Shown: one piece after another, positions 20,044 to 31,400 of the stretch
How the letters are laid out: every line of letters starts with the position of its first letter
Position numbering within the stretch: the first letter of the stretch is position 1
DNA from: Symsagittifera roscoffensis
Lineage: Eukaryota; Xenacoelomorpha; Acoela; Convolutidae
Direction: 5' to 3'
Length of the DNA: 64,000 bases
NCBI RefSeq assembly: GCF_963678635.1
Contig: NC_087068.1
Location: forward strand, 29,638,318-29,702,317
Notes under the pieces: generated by a model
The model's input: only the letters and a program-made list of their open reading frames with translations
What the model was told of the DNA's origin: nothing
Database searches by the model: none
Made by a program: the position numbers and the translations under genes

Positions 20044-22558
20044 CTAGCGGATTTGAGGCTGTGTCTTATCAACGCTCAAAGCTTGATAACAAGTACTCAA
20101 CGTCTCAAGCTACGCAACTTTCTGCTTTCTAACAACATTGATTTACTGTTTATCACCGAAACCTGGCTCTATGATGAGATAGAGAATCACGATTCTAGGT
20201 GACATCAACCTTCCTGATGTCTGCTGGAGCTCACACACTGCTACTTCTGATTATTCAAACAAATTTTTGACAGCACTAGATGATCTTGACTTGCTTCAAA
20301 TTGTTGATTTCAGTACCATAGTTTCGGGCAATATCCTTGACTTGCTCTGCGTTTCAGATCCTCATCGATTCATAGTTTTTCGAGGTGCCACTGCTTTTTC
20401 TGATTATTTTCCTGTTTTTGCGCATGTATTTGCTGCAAGTTCAATTTCACATTTTACTACAAAGCGATCTGTCACTTACTCAAAAAGTAGTCTTAATTCA
20501 GAAAGTTTCAGTCGGGCTATATCGCCCTTATACTCTATCTTGCATTCTAACTGTCATAATGAGTTCATTGACAAGTTCAACGAAACTGTTTGTCAAGCAC
20601 TTGATTCTTCATGTCGTAAAATTACGGCTCGCAGAAAAGATTTTCCGTTCTATTTTTTATCTCATTCTATTCATATTGCTAATAAACTGAGAACTCTGAA
20701 CAATTTGAATTGTTTTAATCGCCAATATCTGTCTCAATTAGAGAATGATTTCTCAAACTCAGTTGAACTCGATAAAATTCTGCTGATTCAACGTTTTTCG
20801 CCGAATTCTTTCAAGCATGCTTTTATGTTTCTGGACCAATTTAAATCAACTCAACCTGTCCCTACTAAACTTTTTTGGGGACGCAAACAGGTCGAGAGCG
20901 ATGTTTTAATTAGTGAGACTTTCAATCAATATTTCGCTTCTGTTTATCAAGTATCTGAAAATAGTCCTTCTGCTGGTGGTAGTTTGGCTGATTCGGAAAT
21001 CAAACTTTCCGAAGTTGATGTCTCCCCCAGTATTGTTGGCGAGCTCCTGGCTAAATGCAAAGAGACTCGTTCTACAGATAATATACCTGCATTCATTTAT
21101 AAATCCTGTGACAGCATTCTTTCTCCGCTTGTTTCTTTCCTTTTCTTATCCATTATACAACTTTGTGTTTGGCCCGATTCCTGGAAAACTGCACTCATCA
21201 CTCCTGTTTTCAAATCTGGTTCTCCTTATGATATTACTAATTATCGGCCAGTTAGCATACTTCCTCCTCTTTCACTCATCTTCGAGCGTATTTTGTTCAA
21301 TTATATTTACCCTCGAGTCCGATACAAAATTTCGAATGCTCAGCATGGATTCCGCAAGAAGCGTTCCACCATAACGCAAATGCTCTCATATCTAGATGAA
21401 GTATATCACACTCATGATGCCAAAATTCCTTGCGCTGCCATGTATTTCGATTTTAGCAAAGCTTTCGATTCTGTCAGGCACGACATTCTTGTACAGAAGT
21501 TTGCTGCTTTTGGTTTTGACGATATTTTTACCGCTCTTTTGATTTCTTATCTTTCAAACCGTTTTCAATGTGTTAAAGTTCGAACAAGCATTTCCACCAC
21601 TTTACCAGTTACTAGTGGTGTACCTCAAGGGAGCGTACTGGGTCCTCTGCTTTTCATATTGTTTATTAACGATCTTCCTGATATATTTAATCATTCAAAC
21701 TGTTTTCTTTTCGCTGATGACTCAAAATTCATTTGTAAGACAAATTGCAGTGATTTACAGTCTGATGTGGACAGTTTCACTCATTGGTGTACTCAGAATG
21801 GTCTTAAAATCAATAAAGACAAGTGCAATTTCATTATATTCAATGGCAAATTTCCTGATTGTATTTTTGTTAACAACCAACCTGTTCATTCTATTAATTT
21901 ACTCAAAGACCTTGGTCTGCTTGTTAGCTCTGATCTTACTTGGTCAAACCATATTAGTAAAAAACTTCTATCGAGCAATAAAAGCTTTCATTTTATCAAA
22001 CGTTCTATTCCATATCACATTCCACTTTCTGTTAAACTCATGTTCATCAATACTTGTGTTAAAAGTATTTTATTGTATGCTAGTCCTGTGTGGTCTCCCT
22101 CTTTAACTATGTTAAGGAAGCTTGAGAATTTCAACAGGAAATGTCTTACCTGGGTTACAGGTCATTTACCCTATTTAAAGCAACTTTCTTTAACGAATTC
22201 GCTTCCCATATCCTTCACGCTTATATTTAACGACCTTATCCTTTTCCACAAAATGTTAAATGGCGACTCAGAACTCCCTTTTGCTGCGTATTATTATTTT
22301 AAGGTGACGACATTAAGATCCAGCACGTTGATGACAGTGAAACCCGCAAGAAGATGGTCAACCGAGACGTTCTTCACCCACAGAACAGCACGTGCCGTGA
22401 ACTACATGCTGAAAACAACGGAGATCGACTTTTTCACCTCTTTGCGCCGTTTTCGCAGTACCCTCAAAGACTTCTTACTAGAGCGCTCTAAACTCTTCAA
22501 TCGTGAAAACTCATGCACTTGGTTTTTGAAGTGCCGTTGCTCTTTCTGTAGATCCTAG
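20044..22558 (+). pseudogene. LINE ORF2: endonuclease remnant plus reverse transcriptase
   Basis: The frame continues directly after the ORF1 stop with LADLRLCLINAQSL and NIDLLFITETWL, the N-terminal signature of apurinic-like endonucleases of LINEs. Near 20180-20192 it jumps to ILGDINLPDVCW, which is the late part of the same domain. About 100-130 residues are missing and the frame shifts. From about 20183 the RT frame is open: RT fingers RPVSILPPLS, the DFSKAFDSV box near 21446, SGVPQGSVLGPLLF near 21615, and the active site FADD at 21710-21721. The C-terminus ends CRCSFCRS with TAG at 22556-22558. There is no ATG before the conserved NAQS motif. RT coding itself looks intact, endonuclease is lost. 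Confidence 0.85.
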
Positions 22559-22763
22559 TTTTGTTCATCTATTTATATAAATTATGCCTTATTTTTAATA
22601 AGGGAATTAATTCTTTTTTTGTTTGTTTGTTTGTTTTGCTTCGCCTTTTTGTTTAAGTAATTGCGGTGAGAATTTCTTCTCAAATTATATTTTTGCGGCT
22701 GGGCTTTTGATTTGTATTCAAGTTCATTTCAAATTCATATGATAAAGGGAGGTTTCTTTTTGC
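22539..22763 (+). repeat. Downstream copy of the 225-bp LINE 3'-end repeat
   Basis: It contains the last codons of ORF2, the stop and the 3' UTR. It appears identical to 18931-19155, including the (GTTT)n run, which normally diverges fast. This points to a very recent duplication or insertion. Confidence 0.85.
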
Positions 22764-22936
22764 TCTCTAATAACGTAAGTGTAATTGGCGCGAAAAAACG
22801 TGAATGTTTTTCTTGTTTCGAAATTTTTTTAAAGCGGGTTTGTTTTACTTCACTTGCTGGAGCAAGTAGATTCTAATGGGGAACTAGACGTTTTCTTTCC
22901 CGTTAACAGCTTTTCTTAATAACTATTAGTCTAAAA

Positions 22937-23422
22937 CAGTGATGTCCATTCATTAAAGAAAACAATTTAAATTAATTTGAATTTTCATTTAAATTTCAAT
23001 TTTTTAAATGTGAAATTATGAGCCCACTCATTTAAAAGGAAAAATTATAATGTAAATCGAGCAATTTAAATTGAAGAAAATTTAAATTGCTCCGGCGGAA
23101 TTCGATCCGACGCCAAGGCACAGAGTTTATTCAGGATAACTAATTTCACATTTGAAATTTTCGCGGAAAAAGCAATTAATCCAATTTTTCACGACAAATT
23201 TGATGAGTTTTTGTAGCAAATATATATGCTCAAAAAATTTGCTTTAGAACTCCCTCACGAAAAGACGAAAAATCCTTAAAATTGGCAAAAAAACTGCTGA
23301 AAGTTTCTAAAAGAAAATTCAAATAATTACAGATAATTTAAATCGATGCCAACAATTTTCATAATTTTCTGAAACATTTTTAATTTCATTTCAATTTTTT
23401 CTTTTTTAAACGGACATCACTG
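22937..23422. mobile_element. hAT-type MITE
   Basis: Terminal inverted repeats CAGTGATGTCC (22937-22947) and GGACATCACTG (23412-23422) bound 486 bp of AT-rich non-coding DNA. Flanking 8-mers GTCTAAAA (22929-22936) and GTCTTAAA (23423-23430) agree at 7 of 8 bases. Short CAGTG ends with an 8-bp target duplication are the hallmark of hAT transposons. There is no transposase inside. Confidence 0.75.
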
Positions 23423-23430
23423 GTCTTAAA

Positions 23431-24061
23431 TTTCTTCTTAAGTTTTTTCGGCTAATGTTTTAGTTTTTTTTCAGCTGTATACGTTTAGGCCTACTTCATA
23501 TCGGCTTGGTGGTTTTTTATTGTTTCATTTGACGGAGAATAAACTAGATTTTTTTCTTACTCTCTCTGCTGCTGCTCAGCCATGCTCAATTTCCTGAAAA
23601 ATAAAAATTAAACTACTTTTTTGTTTTGAGTTAGTAATTAATTTTTAAAATAGTTTTTCTTAGAAAAAAAATTGATAATTTCGGACTTTGATTTTCATCC
23701 TAATTTTTGTCGGCTGATTTTTTCGTTTTTTTTTCCCAAATGCAATATCTGGTACTCCTTTCAAGCATTTTATTTTAAGTTTTTTTTTAGCTACGATTCA
23801 GTAGCTATATTTTTAAGCTATGATTCCGACACTTTGTTCCTGTTTGAACAAAATATGTGTTATGGAAATGAATGGGCTTTGGTTTCTGATTTTTTGAGAC
23901 TCGTTTTTTTTTTTCACTTTTCTCTTAAAAATTGTTTTGAAAAAATGTGGTATGTAAAAATGTTGTATCAATGGAAAGGACGGTCTTTCTTCTGTGGGCC
24001 TGCATAAAGACCTATTCTTTTTTCTACCGTAACCCATTTTCTACAGCCTTCGAAAAAGTCT
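23431..24061. other. AT-rich intergenic DNA
   Basis: Mostly T-rich runs and short chance ORFs. I see no gene, RNA or defined repeat here. Confidence 0.5.
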
Positions 24062-24396
24062 GTGAGGGGAATTTTTGACTCACTTTTTGGGAATTTTTCC
24101 TCTCTCGAAAACTACCCTCTCAGACCTGAGGTTTTGGGTTCAATGGATAGATTATGTCGAAGCGGGGTGGGTTTTTTTTCTCTCATAAACACCCATCCTA
24201 AATCAATGGTTAGGTGCAGCTCTCGGAAAAGTCAAATAAATGATTTCTTTACCTTTTTTTTGAAACTTTTGTCAAAAAATACCATAGCAAATATGTGATT
24301 TTGGAATAAATGGATAGCTCCTCTGCATCAGCGTTAAACTTCTCTGCATCAGCCAATATGCCCAAATTTCTTTCTTTTCGAAATTTTTGGGCATAA
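24062..24396. repeat. Diverged unit of a 150-175 bp repeat
   Basis: The words CTACCCTCTCAGACCTGAG and GAGGTTTTGGGTTCAA here match the units of the array at 26040-26780. It is separated from that array by a decayed reverse-transcriptase ORF. Confidence 0.5.
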
Positions 24397-25850
24397 TGGG
24401 ATAAATTCACAAATCCTTTGTCCGGCACTACAGCATGCGCTGGCTAACTCATATAAACATCCCTCAATTTTATATGTCATTAACACGGTTTTGACGTCTA
24501 CCGAAAGCAAAACGCAAGGTGACCCCCTCGCAATGGCTATGTGCGGAACAAGGATAATCCCACTGATCGAGCCCCTGCAAAAACCAAATGTCACCCAACA
24601 ATGGTACGCAGACGACTGAAGCGCTGCAGGTGATCTTAAGAGTCTCCACGCAATACTGGACTACCTGGATGTGCACGGAAAGGTTTTCGGCTACAATTTG
24701 AAGCCTTCCAAGTGTCAAATCATAGAAAGGAAAACCGTCGGGAAAGCGCCATAAAGGTATTCGAAGGCACAAATATTACAATGGTAGACAGTTTTGGAGT
24801 CCTTGGATCGGTTATAGAAACACCATCAACATGCGATAAATACATGGAAAGCGAAATTGAAAAGACAACTACCCTAACAAAGAAAGCTTTCCAAAATAGC
24901 TAAAACATCACCACTAAATGCGTACTCCTGCTACACAAAGGGAATTCAAAATAAATTAAGCTTCTAACCAGCACAACTCTTTTTAAGCATTTAAGAAGCC
25001 TTTAACAAAATGGATGAAGTTGAGAAAAACGTAAGACAGCAGCTACTTCCTGGTTATATTGGTAAAAACCATATAACCGATTAAGATCGCAGCCTTTTTG
25101 CACTACCAGTAATAATGGCAGGATTGGACCTCCTCAGTAACACGGACTTTTCCTGAAATTATGAGTGTTCACAAGCCATTTGTTATCCATTAGAGAACAG
25201 TGATCTAAAAAAAGCTGAAACGGAACAAATTCTGATAAATAGAAACATCAACACTGAGAGACAGATCATACACACACACTCTCAAAAAAGGTTAATATTA
25301 TGGATGATGGGAACCACCAAAAACTCCACTTTCATGCCCTTGTGGACAACCATTTACACTGACCCACTCTCTACACTGCCCCAAAGGTAGATATTTTCAC
25401 CTAATACATAATGCAAGACGAAGTATGCCATGATGTTAAAATAGAGCCGAAAGTTCAATCGTTGGAAGGCGAAAGCTTTCACAACAAAGCAACCACTACT
25501 GAAGATTACGCTCGACCTGGAAAGGCCGATTCAGCCGAGCCTTTTTCGATGTAAAAATTTTCACCCCCCATGCTAAATCCTGACCTAAAACTATATCTGA
25601 CGCCAACAAATAAAATACCAACAAAGATTTTTTGGATGTGGAACACAGCAGCTTTGTTCCACTAATTTTTGCATGTACTGGAGGAGCAGCACCAGGATCT
25701 ACAAAAACCGTCCAGAAACTAGCAGAGAAACTATGCGAAAAACGGAACGAATCATATTCGGACACAGTTAACTTTATAAGAACCAAAATAAATTTCATAC
25801 TTCTGAGGAGCGCAACCCTACTGCCTCAGGTGGTGCAAAAAACTTAAAAA
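24397..25850 (+). pseudogene. Decayed reverse-transcriptase ORF of an unclassified retroelement
   Basis: In one frame, SKTQGDPLAMAM and QQWYADD appear in the order and spacing of a reverse transcriptase (block with TQGDP, then the YADD site at about 24606-24617), immediately followed by an in-frame TGA and then SAAGDLKSL. Further frames give KVFEGTNI near 24760, LPGYIGK near 25050 and FACTGGAAPGS near 25665 with KLAEKLCEKRNE after it. These are, from memory, conserved stretches in a retroelement protein family common in marine invertebrate genomes. Many stops and frame changes mean it is long dead. I do not know the clade name. Confidence 0.6.
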
Positions 25851-26039
25851 TACATCCAACATAGACAAATCCATCTGTGCTATAATCGAGGAGGGTAGAT
25901 TGTAATTGACATTTCTCTGGATGCTTTAAAATCGACTTGTTTGTTCAATTAATTTCTGCTGATGTATTTATACAGCTTTGTTATGTCCCTATCCAACCTG
26001 CGCACAGACCGTCGCATGAAGGAAAGGCCCATTTTAATT

Positions 26040-26780
26040 GACTTCCTTTTTTGATCGAAAAAGTTATCGTCCTCTGAAAAGTCTTAATCGTTATTTTTTA
26101 AACATAACCCTCCCAAGTCTGAGATTTTGAGTTCAATCGAACAAACAGTTTGTCTGAAGCTTCTCTGTATTAGTGTCTTTGCCAATTTTTTTTAACCTTT
26201 AAAGTTATCATATTCGGAGGGGTCAAGTTTATGATTTTTGTAAAACCAGTTTTTGAAGTTTATAACTTTATGCAAAAATTATCCTCCTAATTCTGAGAGT
26301 TTGAGTTTAATCGAACAAACAGGTTGTGTGAAGCTCCACTGCTTAAGTGGATGTACCCAAAAATTTATGGCCCTCGGATTTTATGATTTTTTTTTGAATT
26401 TTTTTGTCCTATCTCGAAAAATGCGCTCACTAATCTGAGATTTTGGGTTCAATCAAAGAATCGGCTGCAGGAAGTTCTGCTGAATAAGCCGCTCAGCCGA
26501 TTTTTGTAAAAACAAAATGTCATGTCTCTCCGAAAAGTAAAACATTGTTTTTTGACCTTTCTTGATTTTGTTTTGGAAAACTACCCTCCCAAATGTAAGA
26601 TTTTAAGTTCAGTCAAAAGAACGACTTGGGAGAAGATAGGAAAGTTCACCTGTACTATTGGATACGTCCATTTTTTTTTACAAAAAAACTTGGTACTCAG
26701 ATAAGCCAATGTTTTGGTTTCTTATCCGTTTTTGAAACTGGACTTTTCTCGAAAACAAGGGTTTAATCGAGGCTTGACAT
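26040..26780. repeat. Degenerate tandem repeat, unit about 150-175 bp
   Basis: Related units begin near 26100, 26275, 26418 and 26578. Each carries a version of CTGAGATTTTGGGTTCAATC followed by a GAAGCTTCTCTG-like word and a T-rich tail. Spacing between units is 177, 146 and 158 bp. Units differ by many substitutions. Confidence 0.6.
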
Positions 26781-28436
26781 AAGTTTGCGGTAAGCCTCCG
26801 TACATAACTGACTTCTTCTCAGAGAAACAATTAAGGTTTTGTATGAAGCGCAATTTTTCACTCATTTCATGCTGCTTCAGTACAACAAAATCGGAAAAAA
26901 GTCAAACGGGTACCTCCAGCCTTAGATGGGCTCCTAGTACTATTTTGAAAATCCACCCAGTTCGCTAATACATGATGTGCCATTACGTTATATGTAAAAA
27001 TTAAATTTTTTTATGGAATTTTTTTTAATTTGAGCAAAAAAGACGAGCTATTAATCAGCTGAAGTCAATCGCCTTTAGATCTCGTCACTTCAGAAATAAG
27101 GCAAAAATTAGTTTTCAATTTTTTTAATTAAGATAAATTTATCTTGTTCCATAAATATGTTCAATAAGTCCCCAAAGCCGTTAGATTGCCGTGATGGAGC
27201 TAGAAGATCTCCACTGAGTAGTTTGACGAGATCTTTTCACAGATAAATTGAAGCGAAAACAAGATGTATGCAAACAATTAAATATCGACGTAAGAAATTG
27301 ACAAATTTTCCGTTTCCTTTTTTTTACATGTTTTTTAAAATAATTAGATAGCTGAAATTGTACTGATAATTCAATTTTCCGAAGGTTTTTTTGCAAAACT
27401 TTGATCAGTAATTTATGGTTGGTGCATATTTTGATGTTTGTGTTAATTTGACTAAAAATTAAATTACAAAAATGATAACATTCAGTCACAATTAATTGAA
27501 TGTCGAAGCTTAAATAACATCAACTAGAAATTGAAATGTTCAGCCGCGTAATCAAGCTGGTCAAATGAGCTTGTAGAAGTGTTGTTTTTCATGGTCAGTT
27601 ACCCCGTATAGACTAGGCTCAGGGAAATTGAAGGTTCAGTTGAAGGTAAAAAGAATGCAATAGTTAAATGCATCTCTGTTCGAATATCCTTGTCGCAGAG
27701 AGACAATGTTTTTCAGTTTTGGATTTAAAATCTGCTAGACAAATTTATTTTTGAAGATGGATCAAATGAGCAAAATGAATATGCAAAATAAAAAGGGAAT
27801 GCTATAAAAAAATTTAAATATTAAAAATCCCTGGTGGGCAAACAGTACAAGAGCCCCATCTGGTTTTTCTGAGAACCGCATTTTGTTTCACTGATTTCAG
27901 TCTAAGTAGTTTAAAATGTAAAAATTTCAAGCATGAATAATCAAAAATCTCGTTTTTAAAGCTTTTTTTAAGGAAAGTTTTAGCACCAGTTTGTTGTGAC
28001 AGACAGCCTTCGACAATGCTCACTCGTTAGAATAGTTTGGATATTTTCACATGTATAAATAAGGTTAGAGTTGAATGTGTTATTATCTGGTCTTCAGTAG
28101 TCTTAAATCAGGCAGAATGCGAGAATATATGTCTTCTCTATTTTAGCCAATCAGGTGCAAGCCACTGCATTTTTCGTTAATTTTCTATAAAATTCTCTCT
28201 ATTGTGTCTTGATAAATCTTAATAAAGAATTTAATAAACTCGAGCTAAATAATTACCTGAGATTTGAAAATCAGTTGAAAAGCAAAAGCAAACTTGAGCG
28301 AACCTTTCAATGGATAGATGTTTTTGGATCCAGCATTCTCTGATGAACCGAAATTAAATTCAATAACCGTGTTGAAATCTCAATCTAATTTAAAAGTTAA
28401 ATTAAGAAACTGTTACTGTTACGCTGAATTTTAACC
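26781..28436. other. Intergenic DNA upstream of the Eph-like gene
   Basis: No coding sequence recognised. A TATAAATA lies at 28054-28061, about 380 bp before the start codon, and might belong to the promoter, but nothing else supports it. Confidence 0.4.
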
Positions 28437-28497
28437 ATGCACTTGGTATCATTTTTCTGCAGTTTCCTGCTTTTCTCAACATCCTTGGCTGAAATCG
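28437..28497 (+). CDS. Eph-like exon 1: signal peptide
   Basis: ATG at 28437, then a hydrophobic stretch LVSFFCSFLLF ending STSLA, typical of a secretory signal. Donor GTAAGT follows at 28498. Ends in phase 1. Confidence 0.8.
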
Positions 28498-31400
28498 GTA
28501 AGTTCTTCTGTTCTAACTCATTTTCGAAAAAAAACCGCTAGTATTTTTTTTTCATCTAAATAGCTTTTGGTCTAACTTTGCTAGAAGACGGTGTTTTATC
28601 AAGAATGCTTCTTTGAACCAGGGAAATATTTGTAAATGAATTATTAATCAAATGACATATTAAGTCTTGGTCTTTATCTGAGTTCCATGAAATCCATCCA
28701 CTTAAAGATAGAGATGTTCAAATTTCATTTCAATTTCAACAAATGAATCCGCAGAAGTTTTTTAAAATCTGCTTTAAACCAGCCTGTAAAAATTAAAGTA
28801 AACAGGGGCTTCAGATCTCTTTTTTTTTGGGAATAGACTTGAAAGATCAGCGAAAAAATTGCTGATAGTTTTGAATCATTTTTGACAGGTAAACCTGTGG
28901 CTGTTCAAGGAATCTGGTTGCTGTTCAACTAGCAGAATGTTTTCAGCTTAAGAAAGTATCAGTTTTCGATAAGTTTTTGAGGAAAGAATTGGTATGAAAA
29001 ATGTCAAAAATTTATATTTTCAATTCCAAAAAATGAGTCAAAATCCTAAGTAATCTGAAAAGCAGCATATTATTTTTTTCTGAAATTTTGTACTCGACTG
29101 AGACAACTCCTAATCCCAATCTCAAACAAAAGGGCCTTTTTTATAACACTTTATTTGACAACCTACGAGCTTTCTTTTAATTATACAAATTCGGCTAAGA
29201 AGACATTCTACTTTTTTTGTTTCCCAAATCGTGAAGTGCTCGGAACAAAAATGAGTTGAAAATAAGACTTGAAGATCTTTCTTGGAAATTTTTGTTGAAT
29301 TTCATGGATCTATTTAACTATCCCCTCTGCAAAAGGGGGGATTTGTTACTAGTTACAAAATTCACAATGCTTATTCCTTAAATTACTTCATTATAAGGGT
29401 GGCGATTCGTTACTAGGTACCAAAGGGGGAAAATAGTTAAAAATATCCAAATTCATAACAATTATTAATAGAATAGCGAAGTTTTGTTAAATATCTTTGC
29501 GCACCACCGTAACTGCGCTTCAAGAAAAAATTACTCTTGGTCAGAGTTGCTGCCAAAATTCTTACAGACGGATACCTGTTCATTCTATCGTGCTACTTCT
29601 GTTTTTGGCGCCCAACCATTGTGTTTTCAATGATTGACAAAGGCACTGGGCATCTTTGCTCTCATAGTAAATCCTTCGCTTTTGAAAAGCTTAAAGTGCG
29701 GGCTATAAAATTTCTAGTTGATATTTTTTGAGTATTCACAGCTTTCCTCTTTTTGCCTATTGGTTAATGAAACTAGCTTCTAATTTAAAAAACTCTTCTT
29801 TTGAGTGTTTTTTTTTTCGTTTCAGTTAGAGCAACATTTTTGAAGCAAAAATTGTATTTTGGGTCAAGATGCTTAATGGGATTCTTTTCTGGTATTGTTC
29901 GTTTTATCTCGTAGTATTCTGGAAGTTATTAGGCCTTTTAAGTCGGCCTTCAATAGTCAGCAGAGAGGAAGAGAAAGCAACCCAGTTACATGCCAGTTAA
30001 TTAGATCAGGTCTGGATTGGAGTTCTGTCCGAGTGACTTAATTCAATAAAATTGCTCCTTTGTGGCGTTAATTTGATTTCTACTCTTTTGAAGACTTAAT
30101 GGCCCAGGCACTGCGTTTAGTGGGAATGGAAGGATATACTAAGGATAGAATAAAGGAAGCGAAGTAGGAATAGTTTTGCCGCCCAATTTTTTGAATCGTT
30201 CTTCTAATTCTCTAATTTGCTATCGAGTGGCGAAGAACTTAAACATTGCTTAGAATGGTTGTTAAATTATCCCTCAATTTTACCGACCTTTTTTTTCAGT
30301 TACTTTAGATCTAATATAGATCTCTTGAAGTCCCAATAATACGCACTTGGTTTTAAGGATAAACTAAGTGCCAAAATAAGTGCCAAGATCGTAAGAAATT
30401 AAGAAACGTTTTAATATTGCTAGGTTTTTGGGAAAGCTGGCTATATTAGGAGTTCGAGTCCCGTCTCAATCTTTGATACAAGAAACCCTGATCCGTGCTC
30501 TTTGTTTGAGGGCGAGGCAATATTACCCAGCCCAGAAAAATTGCTGAGAAATTGCATGTAAATCTTAACGAGGGGCCATACATCGGTTCTCCACGAATTG
30601 CTGAATAGCTCGTATGTTGGTCCTTTCCCTTAATGATAAATCGTCCCATGCAAACATGAGCTTACGGTTTTGTTGTTTTTCAATTTCGAATTCGGATTTC
30701 TAAGCTTTTCGAGACAAAACAGTTTGAAGCTGTGCTGATTCATATCTCCCCCACCTCACAGAAATGAGTTTGGCTTAATCCCCCTTTACCTTGTTGATTG
30801 TATTTGGGAGCTAACAGGGCAGCTGCACCTCTAATAAAGTCCAGATTAAGACCTAATTTCTAATTCCACTGTCGAAATTCCCAATATGAAGAAATGCAGA
30901 GTGTTTTAGTGTTTCCGCATAGTGCGTTGTATTGTGAGGTTGTTTCGGTCTAGCTGTAAGTTTTGAGCTCAGTTTTCAGGTTTGGAACGAGTTGATGAAA
31001 CTTTTGCAATTTTCTGAGGGTCCAATCAGTTCTTTCAAAGCCAAGGCGCTTTTGGAATTAGCTTTGACTGTTTAATAAAAATAGCCACCGAGAAATTAAG
31101 TCCAAGATTTTAAGATTCTATGAATATTTTTCGCATATTCGCTTGCCCTGGCTAATACTTCATTTTTTGTAGTTTTTTTTGCGAATGTAAGTTTTTTTAT
31201 CAATGGAAGTTTGTGCTTCGCTATGCTTGTCGGCTGAGAGGCCTTAAAACCCAACTTAATTCTTAACCTTCTTTTCAATGGGTTCCTCTTCTGGCGGACA
31301 AATGGTCTGAAGTTAAATTTACAAATGCATTAGGGACACTTGTGTTGAGTTATTAGTGTAAACATAAGCGCTAACACGTTTTTGTGCTCAATTGTCTCTC

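Larger units (their letters stand above)
19156..22763 (+). mobile_element. CR1/jockey-like non-LTR retrotransposon, internally deleted
   Basis: A PHD-finger ORF1, a reverse-transcriptase ORF2 in line behind it and a T-rich 3' UTR define a non-LTR element. ORF2 has lost the central part of its endonuclease and changes frame at the deletion, so this copy cannot retrotranspose on its own. No terminal poly(A) is evident; the 3' end is GGTTTCTTTTTGC. Clade assignment (CR1-like or jockey-like) is by general RT and ORF1 features only. Confidence 0.85.

Noticed and set aside
18931-22763. 225-bp repeats as LTRs of a single LTR element
   Set aside because: The internal ORFs are of non-LTR type and the repeat includes the end of ORF2; it lacks TG...CA ends.
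30446-30480. B-box-like GAGTTCGAGTCCCG
   Set aside because: No A box at the right distance; single motif only.
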